Below are positions 34,745 to 43,440 of a stretch of DNA of 64,000 nucleotides, in pieces. Every line of letters begins with the position of its first letter. The first letter of the stretch is position 1. The translations under genes were made by a program, and so were the position numbers. A model generated the notes under the pieces. That model saw only the letters and a list, made by a program, of their open reading frames with translations. It did not search any database and had not been told where the DNA came from. This DNA comes from Clostridium bovifaecis (GTDB taxonomy: Bacteria > Bacillota > Clostridia > Clostridiales > Clostridiaceae): positions 1,333,249-1,397,248 of the forward strand of contig CP046522.1 of assembly GCA_009738435.1 (NCBI GenBank), read 5' to 3'.

Positions 34745-35944
34745 ATGGGAGATAAGAATAATAAAATGAATTGGAGTGTAATTTTAGGAGCGGCATTTTT
34801 AATGGCTACTTCTGCAATAGGTCCAGGCTTTCTAACTCAAAGCACTACATTCACAGGAAACTTAGGAGCGAGCTTTGGATTTGCAATTTTGGTTTCTATT
34901 ATTTTGGATGTAGGAGCTCAATTGAATATTTGGAGAATTATTGTAGTTGCTAAAAAAAGAGGACAAGAGATTGCTAATATGGTTGTACCTGGACTTGGAT
35001 ACTTTGTAGCATTTCTTGTTGTTATGGGCGGACTTGCATTTAATATAGGCAATGTAGGTGGAGCAGGGCTTGGATTAAATGTCTTGTTTGGAATAGATGC
35101 AAAAACAGGTGCAATTATCAGCGCAATCATAGCTATTGGAGTTTTCTTAGTTAAAGAAGCAGGAAAAGCAATGGACCGATTTGCTCAAATAATGGGAGGT
35201 ATAATGATACTTGTTACGGTATATGTTGTTATTACCTCAAATCCTCCAGTAGGTGTGGCAGTAGCTAAAACCTTTGTTCCTGAAACTATAGATATGATGA
35301 CAATTGTAACCATAGTAGGTGGAACTGTAGGGGGATACATAACCTTTGCTGGAGGCCACAGATTACTAGATGCGGGAATAAAGGGAGAAAAAGACATTCC
35401 TAAAATGAACAGAAGTTGTTTTACTGGAGTTGGTATAGCTTCGCTTATGAGAATTCTATTATTTTTAGCTACTTTAGGAGTAATATCTAAAGGATTTACA
35501 TTAGATCCAGCAAATCCACCAGCATCAGTATTTAAGTTAGCTGCAGGGAATATAGGTTATAAGATATTTGGTCTTGTAATGTGGTCTGCTGCCATAACTT
35601 CAGTTATAGGTTCTGCGTATACTTCTGTATCTTTTATAAAAACTTTTAGTGCTAAACTAGCCAAAAATGAAAAGCTTATAATAATTATATTTATAATCAT
35701 ATCAACAGCTGTATTTTCTATTGTTGGAAAGCCTGTTAAAACTCTAATATTGGTAGGAGCCTTAAACGGCTTGATTCTTCCTATTACCTTAGGGACTATG
35801 ATTGTTGCAGCATATAAGAAAAACATTGTGGGAGAATATAAGCATCCGCTCTGGATGACCATTTTTGGAGTTTTAGTTGTAGTGATCATGGCATATTTAG
35901 GAATAGATACACTTATAAATCAAATTCCAACACTGTTTGCGTAA
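34745..35944 (+). CDS. NRAMP-family transporter (YcsG-like)
   Basis: The 399-aa protein has about eleven membrane segments. The NRAMP core at the start reads S-A-I-G-P-G-F-L-T-Q-S. In metal-carrying NRAMPs the first helix holds D-P-G-N; here it is I-G-P-G-F, so metal transport is unlikely. The same gene type (ycsG) sits beside the 5-oxoprolinase genes in Bacillus, and import of 5-oxoproline or a related acid is the usual guess. ATG 34745 follows AGGGGGT. Confidence 0.85.
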   Translation: MGDKNNKMNWSVILGAAFLMATSAIGPGFLTQSTTFTGNLGASFGFAILVSIILDVGAQLNIWRIIVVAKKRGQEIANMVVPGLGYFVAFLVVMGGLAFNIGNVGGAGLGLNVLFGIDAKTGAIISAIIAIGVFLVKEAGKAMDRFAQIMGGIMILVTVYVVITSNPPVGVAVAKTFVPETIDMMTIVTIVGGTVGGYITFAGGHRLLDAGIKGEKDIPKMNRSCFTGVGIASLMRILLFLATLGVISKGFTLDPANPPASVFKLAAGNIGYKIFGLVMWSAAITSVIGSAYTSVSFIKTFSAKLAKNEKLIIIIFIIISTAVFSIVGKPVKTLILVGALNGLILPITLGTMIVAAYKKNIVGEYKHPLWMTIFGVLVVVIMAYLGIDTLINQIPTLFA

Positions 35945-35945
35945 T

Positions 35946-36080
35946 ATAAGAAAATTGCGATGCAATTTTCTTCTTAATCACTAATCACTAGTCGCTATTG
36001 GATAAATCAATGATTCAAATGTTAGCGATTAGGGATTAGAGACTAGCGATTGCTTCTAGAGCTGCGTCGCAAAATTATTC
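35946..36080 (-). repeat. Dispersed 134-bp repeat, copy B (inverted relative to copy A)
   Basis: The complement of 35946-36080 matches 15120-15253 almost base for base, with one extra T and a few changes in the hairpin end. It lies between the transporter gene and accB, where it could loosen or separate the two messages. Confidence 0.9.
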
Positions 36081-36117
36081 TATGTTGACTACATAAAAAT
36101 TGAAGGGAGCATATAAG

Positions 36118-36594
36118 GTGAATTACAAGGAGATTTGTGAAATTATAAAAACTGTAAGTGATTCTAATCTCAACTTCGCTGAAGTTAAAACTGCTGATTT
36201 ATACATCAAAATGGAGAAAGGCTCAGTGGTCAGAGAGAATAAATCGGTTGCATTTAGTACAAAGGAAGAAACAGAAGAAAAAGCTATATCAGAGGAAGAT
36301 AGTCTAGAATGTGATAAAAAGTGTAATGAGGTACCTGATGAAAAAGATAATATAGAGACTATCAATTCTCCTTTGGTTGGAACTTTTTATAAGGCAGCGA
36401 GCCCGGATAGTGAGCCCTATGTAAAGATAGGCGCTAAAGTTAGAAGAGGAGATATTGTTTGTATAGTGGAAGCTATGAAACTTATGAATGAAATAGAGGC
36501 AGCTTTAGATGGAGAAATTATTGAAATTCTAGTCGAAGACGGAGAAATGGTAGAATATAATCAACCTTTATTTAAGATTAAAAAGACTGTGTAG
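36118..36594 (+). CDS. accB: Biotin carboxyl carrier protein
   Basis: The 158-aa protein ends in a biotinyl domain with the biotin lysine in E-A-M-K-L-M, preceded by P-L-V-G-T-F-Y. An acidic linker fills the middle. GTG 36118 is chosen behind GAAGGGAG; TTG 36100 is less likely. In normal fatty-acid synthesis it would work with AccC, AccA and AccD, but no carboxyltransferase is nearby; AccC follows, and PxpBC precede. Confidence 0.9.
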   Translation: MNYKEICEIIKTVSDSNLNFAEVKTADLYIKMEKGSVVRENKSVAFSTKEETEEKAISEEDSLECDKKCNEVPDEKDNIETINSPLVGTFYKAASPDSEPYVKIGAKVRRGDIVCIVEAMKLMNEIEAALDGEIIEILVEDGEMVEYNQPLFKIKKTV

Positions 36595-36615
36595 TTTGCT
36601 GAAAAGAGGGTTAAT

Positions 36616-37959
36616 ATGCTTAAAAAAGTATTGATAGCTAATAGAGGAGAAATTGCAGTCAGAATTATTCGTGCCTGTCGTGAATTGAACATTAAGACTG
36701 TGGCTGTATATTCTGAAGTTGATAGAGGGGCTCTGCACACGAAACTAGCTGATGAAGCTATCTGTATAGGGGCAGGACCGGCAAAAGATAGTTATCTTAA
36801 CATAGAAAATATTATAAGTGCTGCAAAGCTAAGTGAGGCAGACGCTATTCATCCTGGATATGGGTTTTTATCTGAAAATGGTGAATTTGCTAGTGTATGC
36901 AAGGACTATAATATAGAGTTCATTGGTCCGGAAGCTGCAACTATTGATTGCCTAGGAAATAAATCTAAGGCAAGAGAAATTATGATAAAAGCTGGAGTTC
37001 CAATTATACCAGGTTCAAAAGGAGCTGTACTAGATGAGGAAGAGGCTTTGAAAGAAGCTGAAATAGTTGGTTATCCAGTAATGGTTAAGGCTTCAGCGGG
37101 AGGTGGAGGAAGAGGAATCAGAATTGTCAAATCCAAAGAAGAACTAATAAGTGTTTTTAAAACGGCAAAGACCGAAGCTAAAAATGCTTTTGGAGATGAT
37201 ACTATGTATATTGAGAAATTCATAGAAAATCCTAGACATATAGAGTTTCAAATTTTAGGAGATAGCTATGGCAATATAATACATTTGGGAGAACGAGATT
37301 GCTCAATACAAAGAAGACATCAAAAGGTTTTAGAGGAAGCTCCTTCTGCTATCATAAGTAAAGACTTAAGAGAAAAGATGGGAGAAGCAGCGATTAAAGC
37401 AGGGAAGGCAGTAAATTATAAAAATGCAGGTACAATAGAATTTTTAGTAGATAAGTACGGAGATTTTTATTTTATGGAGATAAATACTAGAATTCAAGTG
37501 GAACATCCTGTGACAGAAGCAGTAACTGGTATAGACATTGTAAAGGAACAACTCAAGATAGCTTCAGGGGAAACATTAAGCTTTTCACAAGAGGATATAA
37601 AAGTAAAAGGACATGCAATTGAATGCCGAATTAATGCAGAGGATTCTAGAAATGGATTTAGACCTTCGCCTGGAAAGATTAATTTTGTACATTTTCCTGG
37701 TGGATCTGGAGTGAGAATAGATAGTGCAATTTATAATGAATGTACTATTCCGCCAACCTATGATTCTATGATTGCAAAGCTAATTGTTTATGGAAAAGAC
37801 AGGTATGAAGCTATTTGCAAAATGAGGAGAGCACTATCGGAGTTTATAATTGATGGGGTAAATACCAATATTGATTTTCAATTTGAAATATTAAATAATA
37901 AAGCTTTTAATGAAGGTGTATTTGATACTTCGTTTATAGAGAAGGAATTTGGCTTATAG
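36616..37959 (+). CDS. accC: Biotin carboxylase
   Basis: The 447-aa protein has the standard order: [12 protein letters not shown], the [10 protein letters not shown] block, the ATP-grasp loop [21 protein letters not shown], and [15 protein letters not shown]. It carboxylates biotin on AccB with ATP and bicarbonate. It is the last gene of the pxp-acc block, ending just before a terminator and an intron remnant. Confidence 0.95.
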   Translation: MLKKVLIANRGEIAVRIIRACRELNIKTVAVYSEVDRGALHTKLADEAICIGAGPAKDSYLNIENIISAAKLSEADAIHPGYGFLSENGEFASVCKDYNIEFIGPEAATIDCLGNKSKAREIMIKAGVPIIPGSKGAVLDEEEALKEAEIVGYPVMVKASAGGGGRGIRIVKSKEELISVFKTAKTEAKNAFGDDTMYIEKFIENPRHIEFQILGDSYGNIIHLGERDCSIQRRHQKVLEEAPSAIISKDLREKMGEAAIKAGKAVNYKNAGTIEFLVDKYGDFYFMEINTRIQVEHPVTEAVTGIDIVKEQLKIASGETLSFSQEDIKVKGHAIECRINAEDSRNGFRPSPGKINFVHFPGGSGVRIDSAIYNECTIPPTYDSMIAKLIVYGKDRYEAICKMRRALSEFIIDGVNTNIDFQFEILNNKAFNEGVFDTSFIEKEFGL

Positions 37960-38048
37960 TAAATATATGTTTTAGGGATAGTGATGAATAGGCTAAGTTG
38001 AATAAAACTATACTTATTATATGAAGTAGAAAATATATTTTTATTAGG

Positions 38049-38084
38049 AAAGGATGTAATATACTTATTACATCCTTTATTTTT
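38049..38084 (+). terminator. Terminator after accC
   Basis: A perfect 12-bp stem, AAAGGATGTAAT (38049-38060) and its complement (38067-38078), is followed by ATTTTT. A group II intron begins exactly after this T-tract. Confidence 0.85.
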
Positions 38085-39340
38085 GTGCGCTCAGCATGGG
38101 CAACAACTTGGCGGTGAAAGTCCGCTGTGGGCTTGGTAGTGAGAACCACTAGCCAATGGCAAGGGTGTCCATCGTTAGGTGGAATCTGAAGGAAGCCGGA
38201 GGCAAAATCTCGGTCTGAGGTACACAAACTATATATGAGGCTTACTAGGGACGGACGAGTTTGCAAAACAAAACAAAGTCCAACACTACCCAAATCCTTA
38301 GGAGTATATATAGCAGATATATGAGAGGAAGGTTCATGAACTTGAACAATTCCTTAAGACAAACTGGTTACGCATTAGAGAGGAGATTCTTAATAGTGAG
38401 TATAGATCGGTGCCCGTTAGAAGAGTTGAAATTCCAAAACTAAGTGGAGGAACTAGAATGTTAGGTATTCCAACAGTTTTGGATAGGCTTATTCAACAAG
38501 CTATCGCTCAAGAACTAAACATAATCTACGATGAAAGTTTTTCGGATAATAGTTATGGGTTTAGACCGAATAGATCGGCGAAAAATGCTATAGAAAAAGC
38601 TAAAAGTTATATAACAGATGGTTATAAATGGGTCGTAGATATAGATTTAGAAAATTTCTTTGATAGGATTAATCACGATATTCTAATGTATAAACTTACT
38701 AAAGATATCAAGGATAAGAGAGTACTTAAGTTAATAAGAAGGTATTTGCAATCAGGAATAATGATAGGTGGAATAGTAACTAAGAGTGAAAATGGAACTC
38801 CGCAAGGAGGACCACTAAGCCCACTACTTTCTAATATTATACTAGATGAACTAGATAAAGAATTAGAGAGAAGAGGACACAAATTCTGTCGCTATGATGA
38901 CGACTACAATATATACGTTAAGAGTGAGAGAGCAGGTAAAAGAGTTATGGAAAGCATAAGTTCCTTGGGTTTTCATTATTCTTAATGTTTGGGGAAGCAA
39001 ATGCAAGGATATCTGAACAATCAATCAGAAGATATAAGGATAAAATCAGAAGAGTACTTTCAAGGTCAAAACCTATGACGTTAGAGCAAAGAATAATTAA
39101 ACTAAACCAAATAAATATTGGTTGGATTAATCAATACCCGTAAGGGATACAGTCGGACAGCTAATAGTGCTATTTTAAACATAACACTTACAAATCAATT
39201 CCTCTCGGATTTAGGCTTAAAAAGCCTAACACGTCAATATATTAAAATTCATTCTACTTAACGAACTGCCGTATACCGAACGGTACGTACGATAGTGTGA
39301 GAGGACGCTGAATAAAATAATTATTCAGCTCCTACTCGAT
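38085..39340 (+). mobile_element. Deleted group II intron (IIC-like)
   Basis: The 5' end GTGCGCTCAGC at 38085 opens a conserved domain I block (G-rich stretch at 38109-38230). The 3' end has a domain V-like segment (39262-39300, with CCGTATACCGAACGGTACG and GTGTGAGAGGACG) and a domain VI-like hairpin ending at CTACTCGAT (39340). It is about 1.26 kb, well below the near 1.9 kb of complete relatives. It sits immediately after a terminator, the place class IIC introns choose. The encoded maturase is broken. Confidence 0.8.
38322..39143 (+). pseudogene. Fragmented intron-encoded reverse transcriptase/maturase
   Basis: Parts match IIC intron proteins: V-P-V-R-R-V-E-I-P-K, L-G-I-P-T-V-L-D-R-L-I-Q-Q-A-I, S-Y-G-F-R-P, D-I-D-L-E-N-F-F-D, T-P-Q-G-G-P-L-S-P-L. 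The first 40 or so residues are absent. The catalytic Y-A-D-D reads Y-D-D-D. After S-S-L-G-F-H-Y-S the frame stops at 38985, and only the maturase piece I-R-R-Y-K-D-K-I-R-R ... I-N-I-G-W-I-N-Q-Y remains further on in another frame. The longest open part is 38410-38985. Confidence 0.8.
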
Positions 39341-39539
39341 TTAGTATAATGTTATAAAAAACTATGGAAAATTTAGAGCTTTATTAGTAGAAGAAGTTCT
39401 AAGGAGTGTTTCTCTAAAAGTATAGATTTTGAACTAGTAAAGTTAAGATATTTTAATACATTTTGTACATTATCTTTCGTAAAAAAACATGATATTATTC
39501 AAGAGTAATTAAATACTACGCTAAGGGGAGAGAATCAAA

Positions 39540-40409
39540 GTGGGGAATGACAATACTAATAATGAGCATTTAAGAGCTGTAGGGCTGCTTGTTGCTACAG
39601 CAACTTTATGGAGCTTTGGGGGGATACTTATAAAGCTAGTAAATTGGAATCCAGTTGCTATCGCGGGTATGAGAAGTGGAATTGCATCACTGCTTATATT
39701 AACAGTAATAAAAAAGCCGAAGTGGAGTTGGAATATTTATAAAAGCTGTGGGGTAGCTGCATATATATTAAGTCTTATACTTTTTGTAACTGCTAGTAAA
39801 CTTACCACCGCTGCTAATGCCATACTGCTTCAGTATACGGCTCCTGTATACATAGCTATATTTGGAAAATTTATATTAAATGAGAAGACGGAAGGAATAG
39901 ATTGGCTTTTTATAGGAGTAATAGTAAGCGGGATGCTTCTATTTTTTCTTGATGATTTAGATGTAGGAAGCATAAAGGGAAATATACTTGCAATCTTATG
40001 TGGAGTTGCTTTTGCTTTTAATATAATGTTTATTAGAAAACAAAAGGATGAAAATCCCGTTGAAATTGTATTTTGGGGAAATATATTCACTTTTATAATA
40101 AGCGTTCCTTTTATGTTTAAATCTATGCCAGATAGTAAGGGATGGGTAGGCTTAATCTTGTTAGGTGTAGTTCAGATAGGTTTTTCTTACATATTATACG
40201 TAAAAGCTATAAAGAATGTAACTGCACTCGAGGGGGTACTTATACCGATGATTGAACCAATATTAAATCCATTGTGGGTCTTTGTATTTATAGGAGAAAA
40301 GCCAGGAAAATGGGCTTTAATAGGAGGAATTATAGTTTTAGTCGCAGTTACACTGAGAACAGCATACACGGTTTTAAAAACTATAAAATACAAAAATATA
40401 TCTGCTTAA
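39540..40409 (+). CDS. EamA-family (DMT superfamily) transporter, copy 1
   Basis: The 289-aa protein has ten membrane segments and two EamA repeats (W-S-F-G-G-I-L-I-K-L; L-Q-Y-T-A-P-V-Y-I-A-I-F; A-L-E-G-V-L-I-P-M-I-E-P-I-L-N-P-L-W-V). The family exports or imports metabolites such as amino acids; the substrate is unknown. GTG 39540 follows AAGGGGAG. A near copy lies at 41988. The gap 39341-39539 holds nothing clear. Confidence 0.88.
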   Translation: MGNDNTNNEHLRAVGLLVATATLWSFGGILIKLVNWNPVAIAGMRSGIASLLILTVIKKPKWSWNIYKSCGVAAYILSLILFVTASKLTTAANAILLQYTAPVYIAIFGKFILNEKTEGIDWLFIGVIVSGMLLFFLDDLDVGSIKGNILAILCGVAFAFNIMFIRKQKDENPVEIVFWGNIFTFIISVPFMFKSMPDSKGWVGLILLGVVQIGFSYILYVKAIKNVTALEGVLIPMIEPILNPLWVFVFIGEKPGKWALIGGIIVLVAVTLRTAYTVLKTIKYKNISA

Positions 40410-40414
40410 AATAC

Positions 40415-40455
40415 AAATAAGATTATTGCGGTTCTATATTGTAATAATCTTATTT
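40415..40455. terminator. Terminator after EamA copy 1
   Basis: AAATAAGATTATT (40415-40427) pairs with AATAATCTTATTT (40443-40455). Confidence 0.7.
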
Positions 40456-40563
40456 ACATTTTAAAAATTATAGGATTTACTTGCCATTTTGTATTCTATG
40501 AATTGGTTATGGGTATAGTAATGGTGATAAGGTAAAAGCTGTTGAAATGGGAAGGAATGTGTT

Positions 40564-41751
40564 TTGAAGATGAAAAGCAGGAGAGCAAAGAAGAGTGATT
40601 TTTTAAATCATGATCATTATAACTTTACAGAACAGCACATAGGAATAGAATCTAAATACTTTGGAATTAAAAATAAAAGTGTGATAGAGAGACATATATG
40701 GATATACGAGATGCATTCTCAGATTCAAAAAAAGCTAAATAATAATTGTGTTTTAAAGGGAGGAGCTTGTGCTCAATTGTATCTTCCGCTAGAAGTTCAA
40801 AGATGCACTGAAGATTTAGATATTTATACAAGCTTAAATCCTAATAAGTTGAAGAAAGAATTGCATTCCTTAGCAAAAGATTTTAATATAAGCAAAATTC
40901 CTGTAAAGATTCATGAATATATACCAAAAAGTGTTAGGCTACATGGGAAAACCATGCCTATTACCACAATGATAATAAGCTTACCTTTTGTATTTAAAGA
41001 AAATAGAAGAGGAAAAACATCAGAATTAAAGATAGATTTTTTGCATGTGGATATAAAAAGACTTCACAAAAGTTGCATAAGCAAAGGCGCAGTTTTAGGT
41101 ATGGATTTAAATTACGTTCCAATTTGTATGTCTATTTATTCTATAATAGGGGCAAAGCTTTTAGTTTTTGGGGTAAATACAATTGGGATTGAAGGATTTA
41201 AGAAGGATAAATTGTATAAAAATATTTATGATGTGTTTTATCTTCTTCAAAATAATAAGGATGTAGAAACCTTAAAGAAGGTAGGAAATTACCTTAAAGA
41301 AAATATAAAACTAGAATTCCATGTTAAGAGAATAGAGGAAATAAGTCTAGATGAGATACTAGAAGATATTCTTAAAGAGTTATATTTTTTATCTATAGAA
41401 GACATAAGGGAAGGATATGAAGGAATCCCAAAAAGGGTTCGAGAATTTGAAGAAAGCTATATTCAGCAGAGAATAAACCATGAGTTAACCTATGATAGAT
41501 GGAGTATTATGGCCAGTTATATTTATATATGGGTATATGCATTAAGAGAATATATAATTAATGATAATTATGAAAAAATAGAGTACATCGATAAAATTTT
41601 AAAAGAATATAAGAAGTATGAAGGTTTATCTTTAATAGAGCAAACAGACTATTTAAATAATATAAAAGATAAACTAAAGTTGAAGAAAAATCTTATGTAT
41701 GATCTGATAGAAGACCCCTTAAGGATCATCTATTTAAGCGTTATAGTTTAA
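40564..41751 (+). CDS. AbiEii/AbiGii-like nucleotidyltransferase (orphan toxin-type)
   Basis: The 395-aa protein carries the nucleotidyltransferase core V-L-K-G-G-A-C-A-Q-L-Y, then R-C-T-E-D-L-D-I-Y, matching the GG-x9-S/T-x-D-x-D type signature of AbiEii toxins. The C-terminal half is helical and unlike common members. AbiEii normally pairs with an AbiEi antitoxin encoded just upstream; none is found. TTG 40564 follows GAAGGA at seven bases; ATG 40570 is the alternative. It lies between two copies of one transporter gene, which suggests insertion or a rearrangement. Function as a toxin, tRNA-modifying enzyme or other transferase is open. Confidence 0.65.
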   Translation: MKMKSRRAKKSDFLNHDHYNFTEQHIGIESKYFGIKNKSVIERHIWIYEMHSQIQKKLNNNCVLKGGACAQLYLPLEVQRCTEDLDIYTSLNPNKLKKELHSLAKDFNISKIPVKIHEYIPKSVRLHGKTMPITTMIISLPFVFKENRRGKTSELKIDFLHVDIKRLHKSCISKGAVLGMDLNYVPICMSIYSIIGAKLLVFGVNTIGIEGFKKDKLYKNIYDVFYLLQNNKDVETLKKVGNYLKENIKLEFHVKRIEEISLDEILEDILKELYFLSIEDIREGYEGIPKRVREFEESYIQQRINHELTYDRWSIMASYIYIWVYALREYIINDNYEKIEYIDKILKEYKKYEGLSLIEQTDYLNNIKDKLKLKKNLMYDLIEDPLRIIYLSVIV

Positions 41752-41908
41752 AGAATTACTAGGGAGATTATTTCTAGTTAGAGACCAAAGCTTAAGTTAA
41801 GTATTAAAATTCAAGGTTAGAACATGAGAAAACAAAACTAACCCCCGGTTTTATAACGCTCATTAATTATTGCTTCGGAACTTAATCTGCAATTCTGCGC
41901 TAATATAA

Positions 41909-41933
41909 GAAAAGTATTGCACATTTTTCTTGT
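41909..41933. repeat. Short hairpin of the dispersed-repeat type
   Basis: AAGAAAAGTATTGCACATTT is a worn version of the hairpin that ends the 134-bp repeats. It is the only recognisable feature in the 41752-41987 gap. Confidence 0.4.
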
Positions 41934-41987
41934 ATGGTGGTATTATTCAATGAGAAGTAAATATTTAACTAAAGAGAGGGATAAGGG

Positions 41988-42857
41988 ATGGAGGAGAACA
42001 ATACTAAAAATGAGCATTTAAAAGCTGTAGGGCTGTTAGTGATTACTGCGATTTTATGGAGCTTTGGAGGCATTCTTATAAAACTAGTAAAATGGAATCC
42101 AATTGCTATTGCAGGAATGAGAAGCGGAATAGCGTCGATACTTTTGCTGACTATAATAAAAAAACCTAAATGGGATTGGAATGCCACAAAGATTGGTGGA
42201 ACTATTGCTTATGTATCAATGCTAGTTCTATTTGTATCTGCCAATAAATACACTACTGCAGCAAATGCTATACTACTTCAGTATACAGCACCTGTATATA
42301 TAGCTATATTTGGTAAGCTTTTATTAAATGAAAAAACAGAAAATGTAGACTGGTTCTTTATAGCAATAATTGTCGGAGGAATGGTTTTATTCTTTCGTGA
42401 CGACATAGGAGGAGGCAGCTTAAAAGGGAATATATTAGGCGTTTTAAGTGGAGTTGCTTTTGCTTTTAATGTCATATTTATAAGAAAACAAAAGGATGGA
42501 AACCCCATTGAAGGTATATTTTGGGGAAATATTTTTACTTTTATAATAAGTATTCCTTTTATGTTTAAATCTATGCCGGATGCTAGAGGGTGGACAGGTT
42601 TAATTTTACTAGGTGTAGTGCAGATAGGGCTTTCATATGTATTGTATACAAAAGCTATAAAAAACGTAACTGCCCTTGAAGGAGTATTAATTCCTGTGGT
42701 TGAACCAATATTAAACCCAGTATGGGTATTCTTATTTATAGGAGAAAGGCCTGGAAAATGGTCCTTAATTGGAGGAACTATAGTTTTAGCTGCTGTTACA
42801 TTGAGAGCAGTATATATGACACTAAAAACTATGAAATATAAAAATATTTCTGCTTAA
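41988..42857 (+). CDS. EamA-family (DMT superfamily) transporter, copy 2
   Basis: This 289-aa protein is the same length as copy 1 and agrees with it over most positions (same W-S-F-G-G-I-L-I-K-L, L-Q-Y-T-A-P-V-Y-I-A-I-F and E-P-I-L-N-P motifs; different in the 65-85 and 135-140 regions). It is a tandem duplicate, divided from copy 1 by the nucleotidyltransferase gene. ATG 41988 follows GAGAGGGAT. Transport substrate unknown. Confidence 0.88.
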   Translation: MEENNTKNEHLKAVGLLVITAILWSFGGILIKLVKWNPIAIAGMRSGIASILLLTIIKKPKWDWNATKIGGTIAYVSMLVLFVSANKYTTAANAILLQYTAPVYIAIFGKLLLNEKTENVDWFFIAIIVGGMVLFFRDDIGGGSLKGNILGVLSGVAFAFNVIFIRKQKDGNPIEGIFWGNIFTFIISIPFMFKSMPDARGWTGLILLGVVQIGLSYVLYTKAIKNVTALEGVLIPVVEPILNPVWVFLFIGERPGKWSLIGGTIVLAAVTLRAVYMTLKTMKYKNISA

Positions 42858-42923
42858 AGTAAGACTATATTAAAAAAGTTGATAACCTACAATTTGCAAA
42901 ATAATTCCAAGTTTAATATAATT

Positions 42924-42964
42924 AATAAAATTATTGCATTTGTTTAATGCAATAATTTTATTTT
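42924..42964 (+). terminator. Terminator after EamA copy 2
   Basis: AATAAAATTATTGCAT (42924-42939) pairs with ATGCAATAATTTTATT (42947-42962), followed by TTT. Confidence 0.85.
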
Positions 42965-43078
42965 TAGTGTTAGGAATTTAAAATTAACCCGGCATATCCA
43001 GAGTAGATTTGTTGTTAACCTATCAATAATACTATTAATAGCAGTTAGCAGCAACTCTATTTTAAATTCCTAACAGTA
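42965..43078. repeat. 114-bp element with 20-bp terminal inverted repeats (MITE-like)
   Basis: TAGTGTTAGGAATTTAAAAT at 42965-42984 is matched by the complement of 43059-43078 with one mismatch. The interior (about 74 bases) has no coding frame. It directly abuts a terminator. The remaining gap to 43440 is AT-rich and holds only a worn hairpin (43150-43174) and no gene. Confidence 0.6.
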
Positions 43079-43440
43079 ATTATTCTAAGTAAATTTTTAT
43101 TTTATATGTTGTAGTTCTATTAACAAACTTAGAAGACTATATAAAATTATAAGAAAATTGTAATGTGACTTTCTTATGTTGTGAATTTAAAATATTTTTT
43201 GTTGCAAAATTATAAAAATTGAAATATAATTTTTGCATTTAAAATAGAGATAGATATAAGAAAACATCAATGATAGAATATATATATTATTGAAAACTTA
43301 CATGACGTGGAATTAGGTGAAGAAAAAAATGAATATAAATAAGTAAATAAATTCATTTTTATAATATTTTATGTTTATTATATAAACGATATATGATAGA
43401 ATATTATCAACTAACTAATTATTAAATGGGGGCTGGGGTT

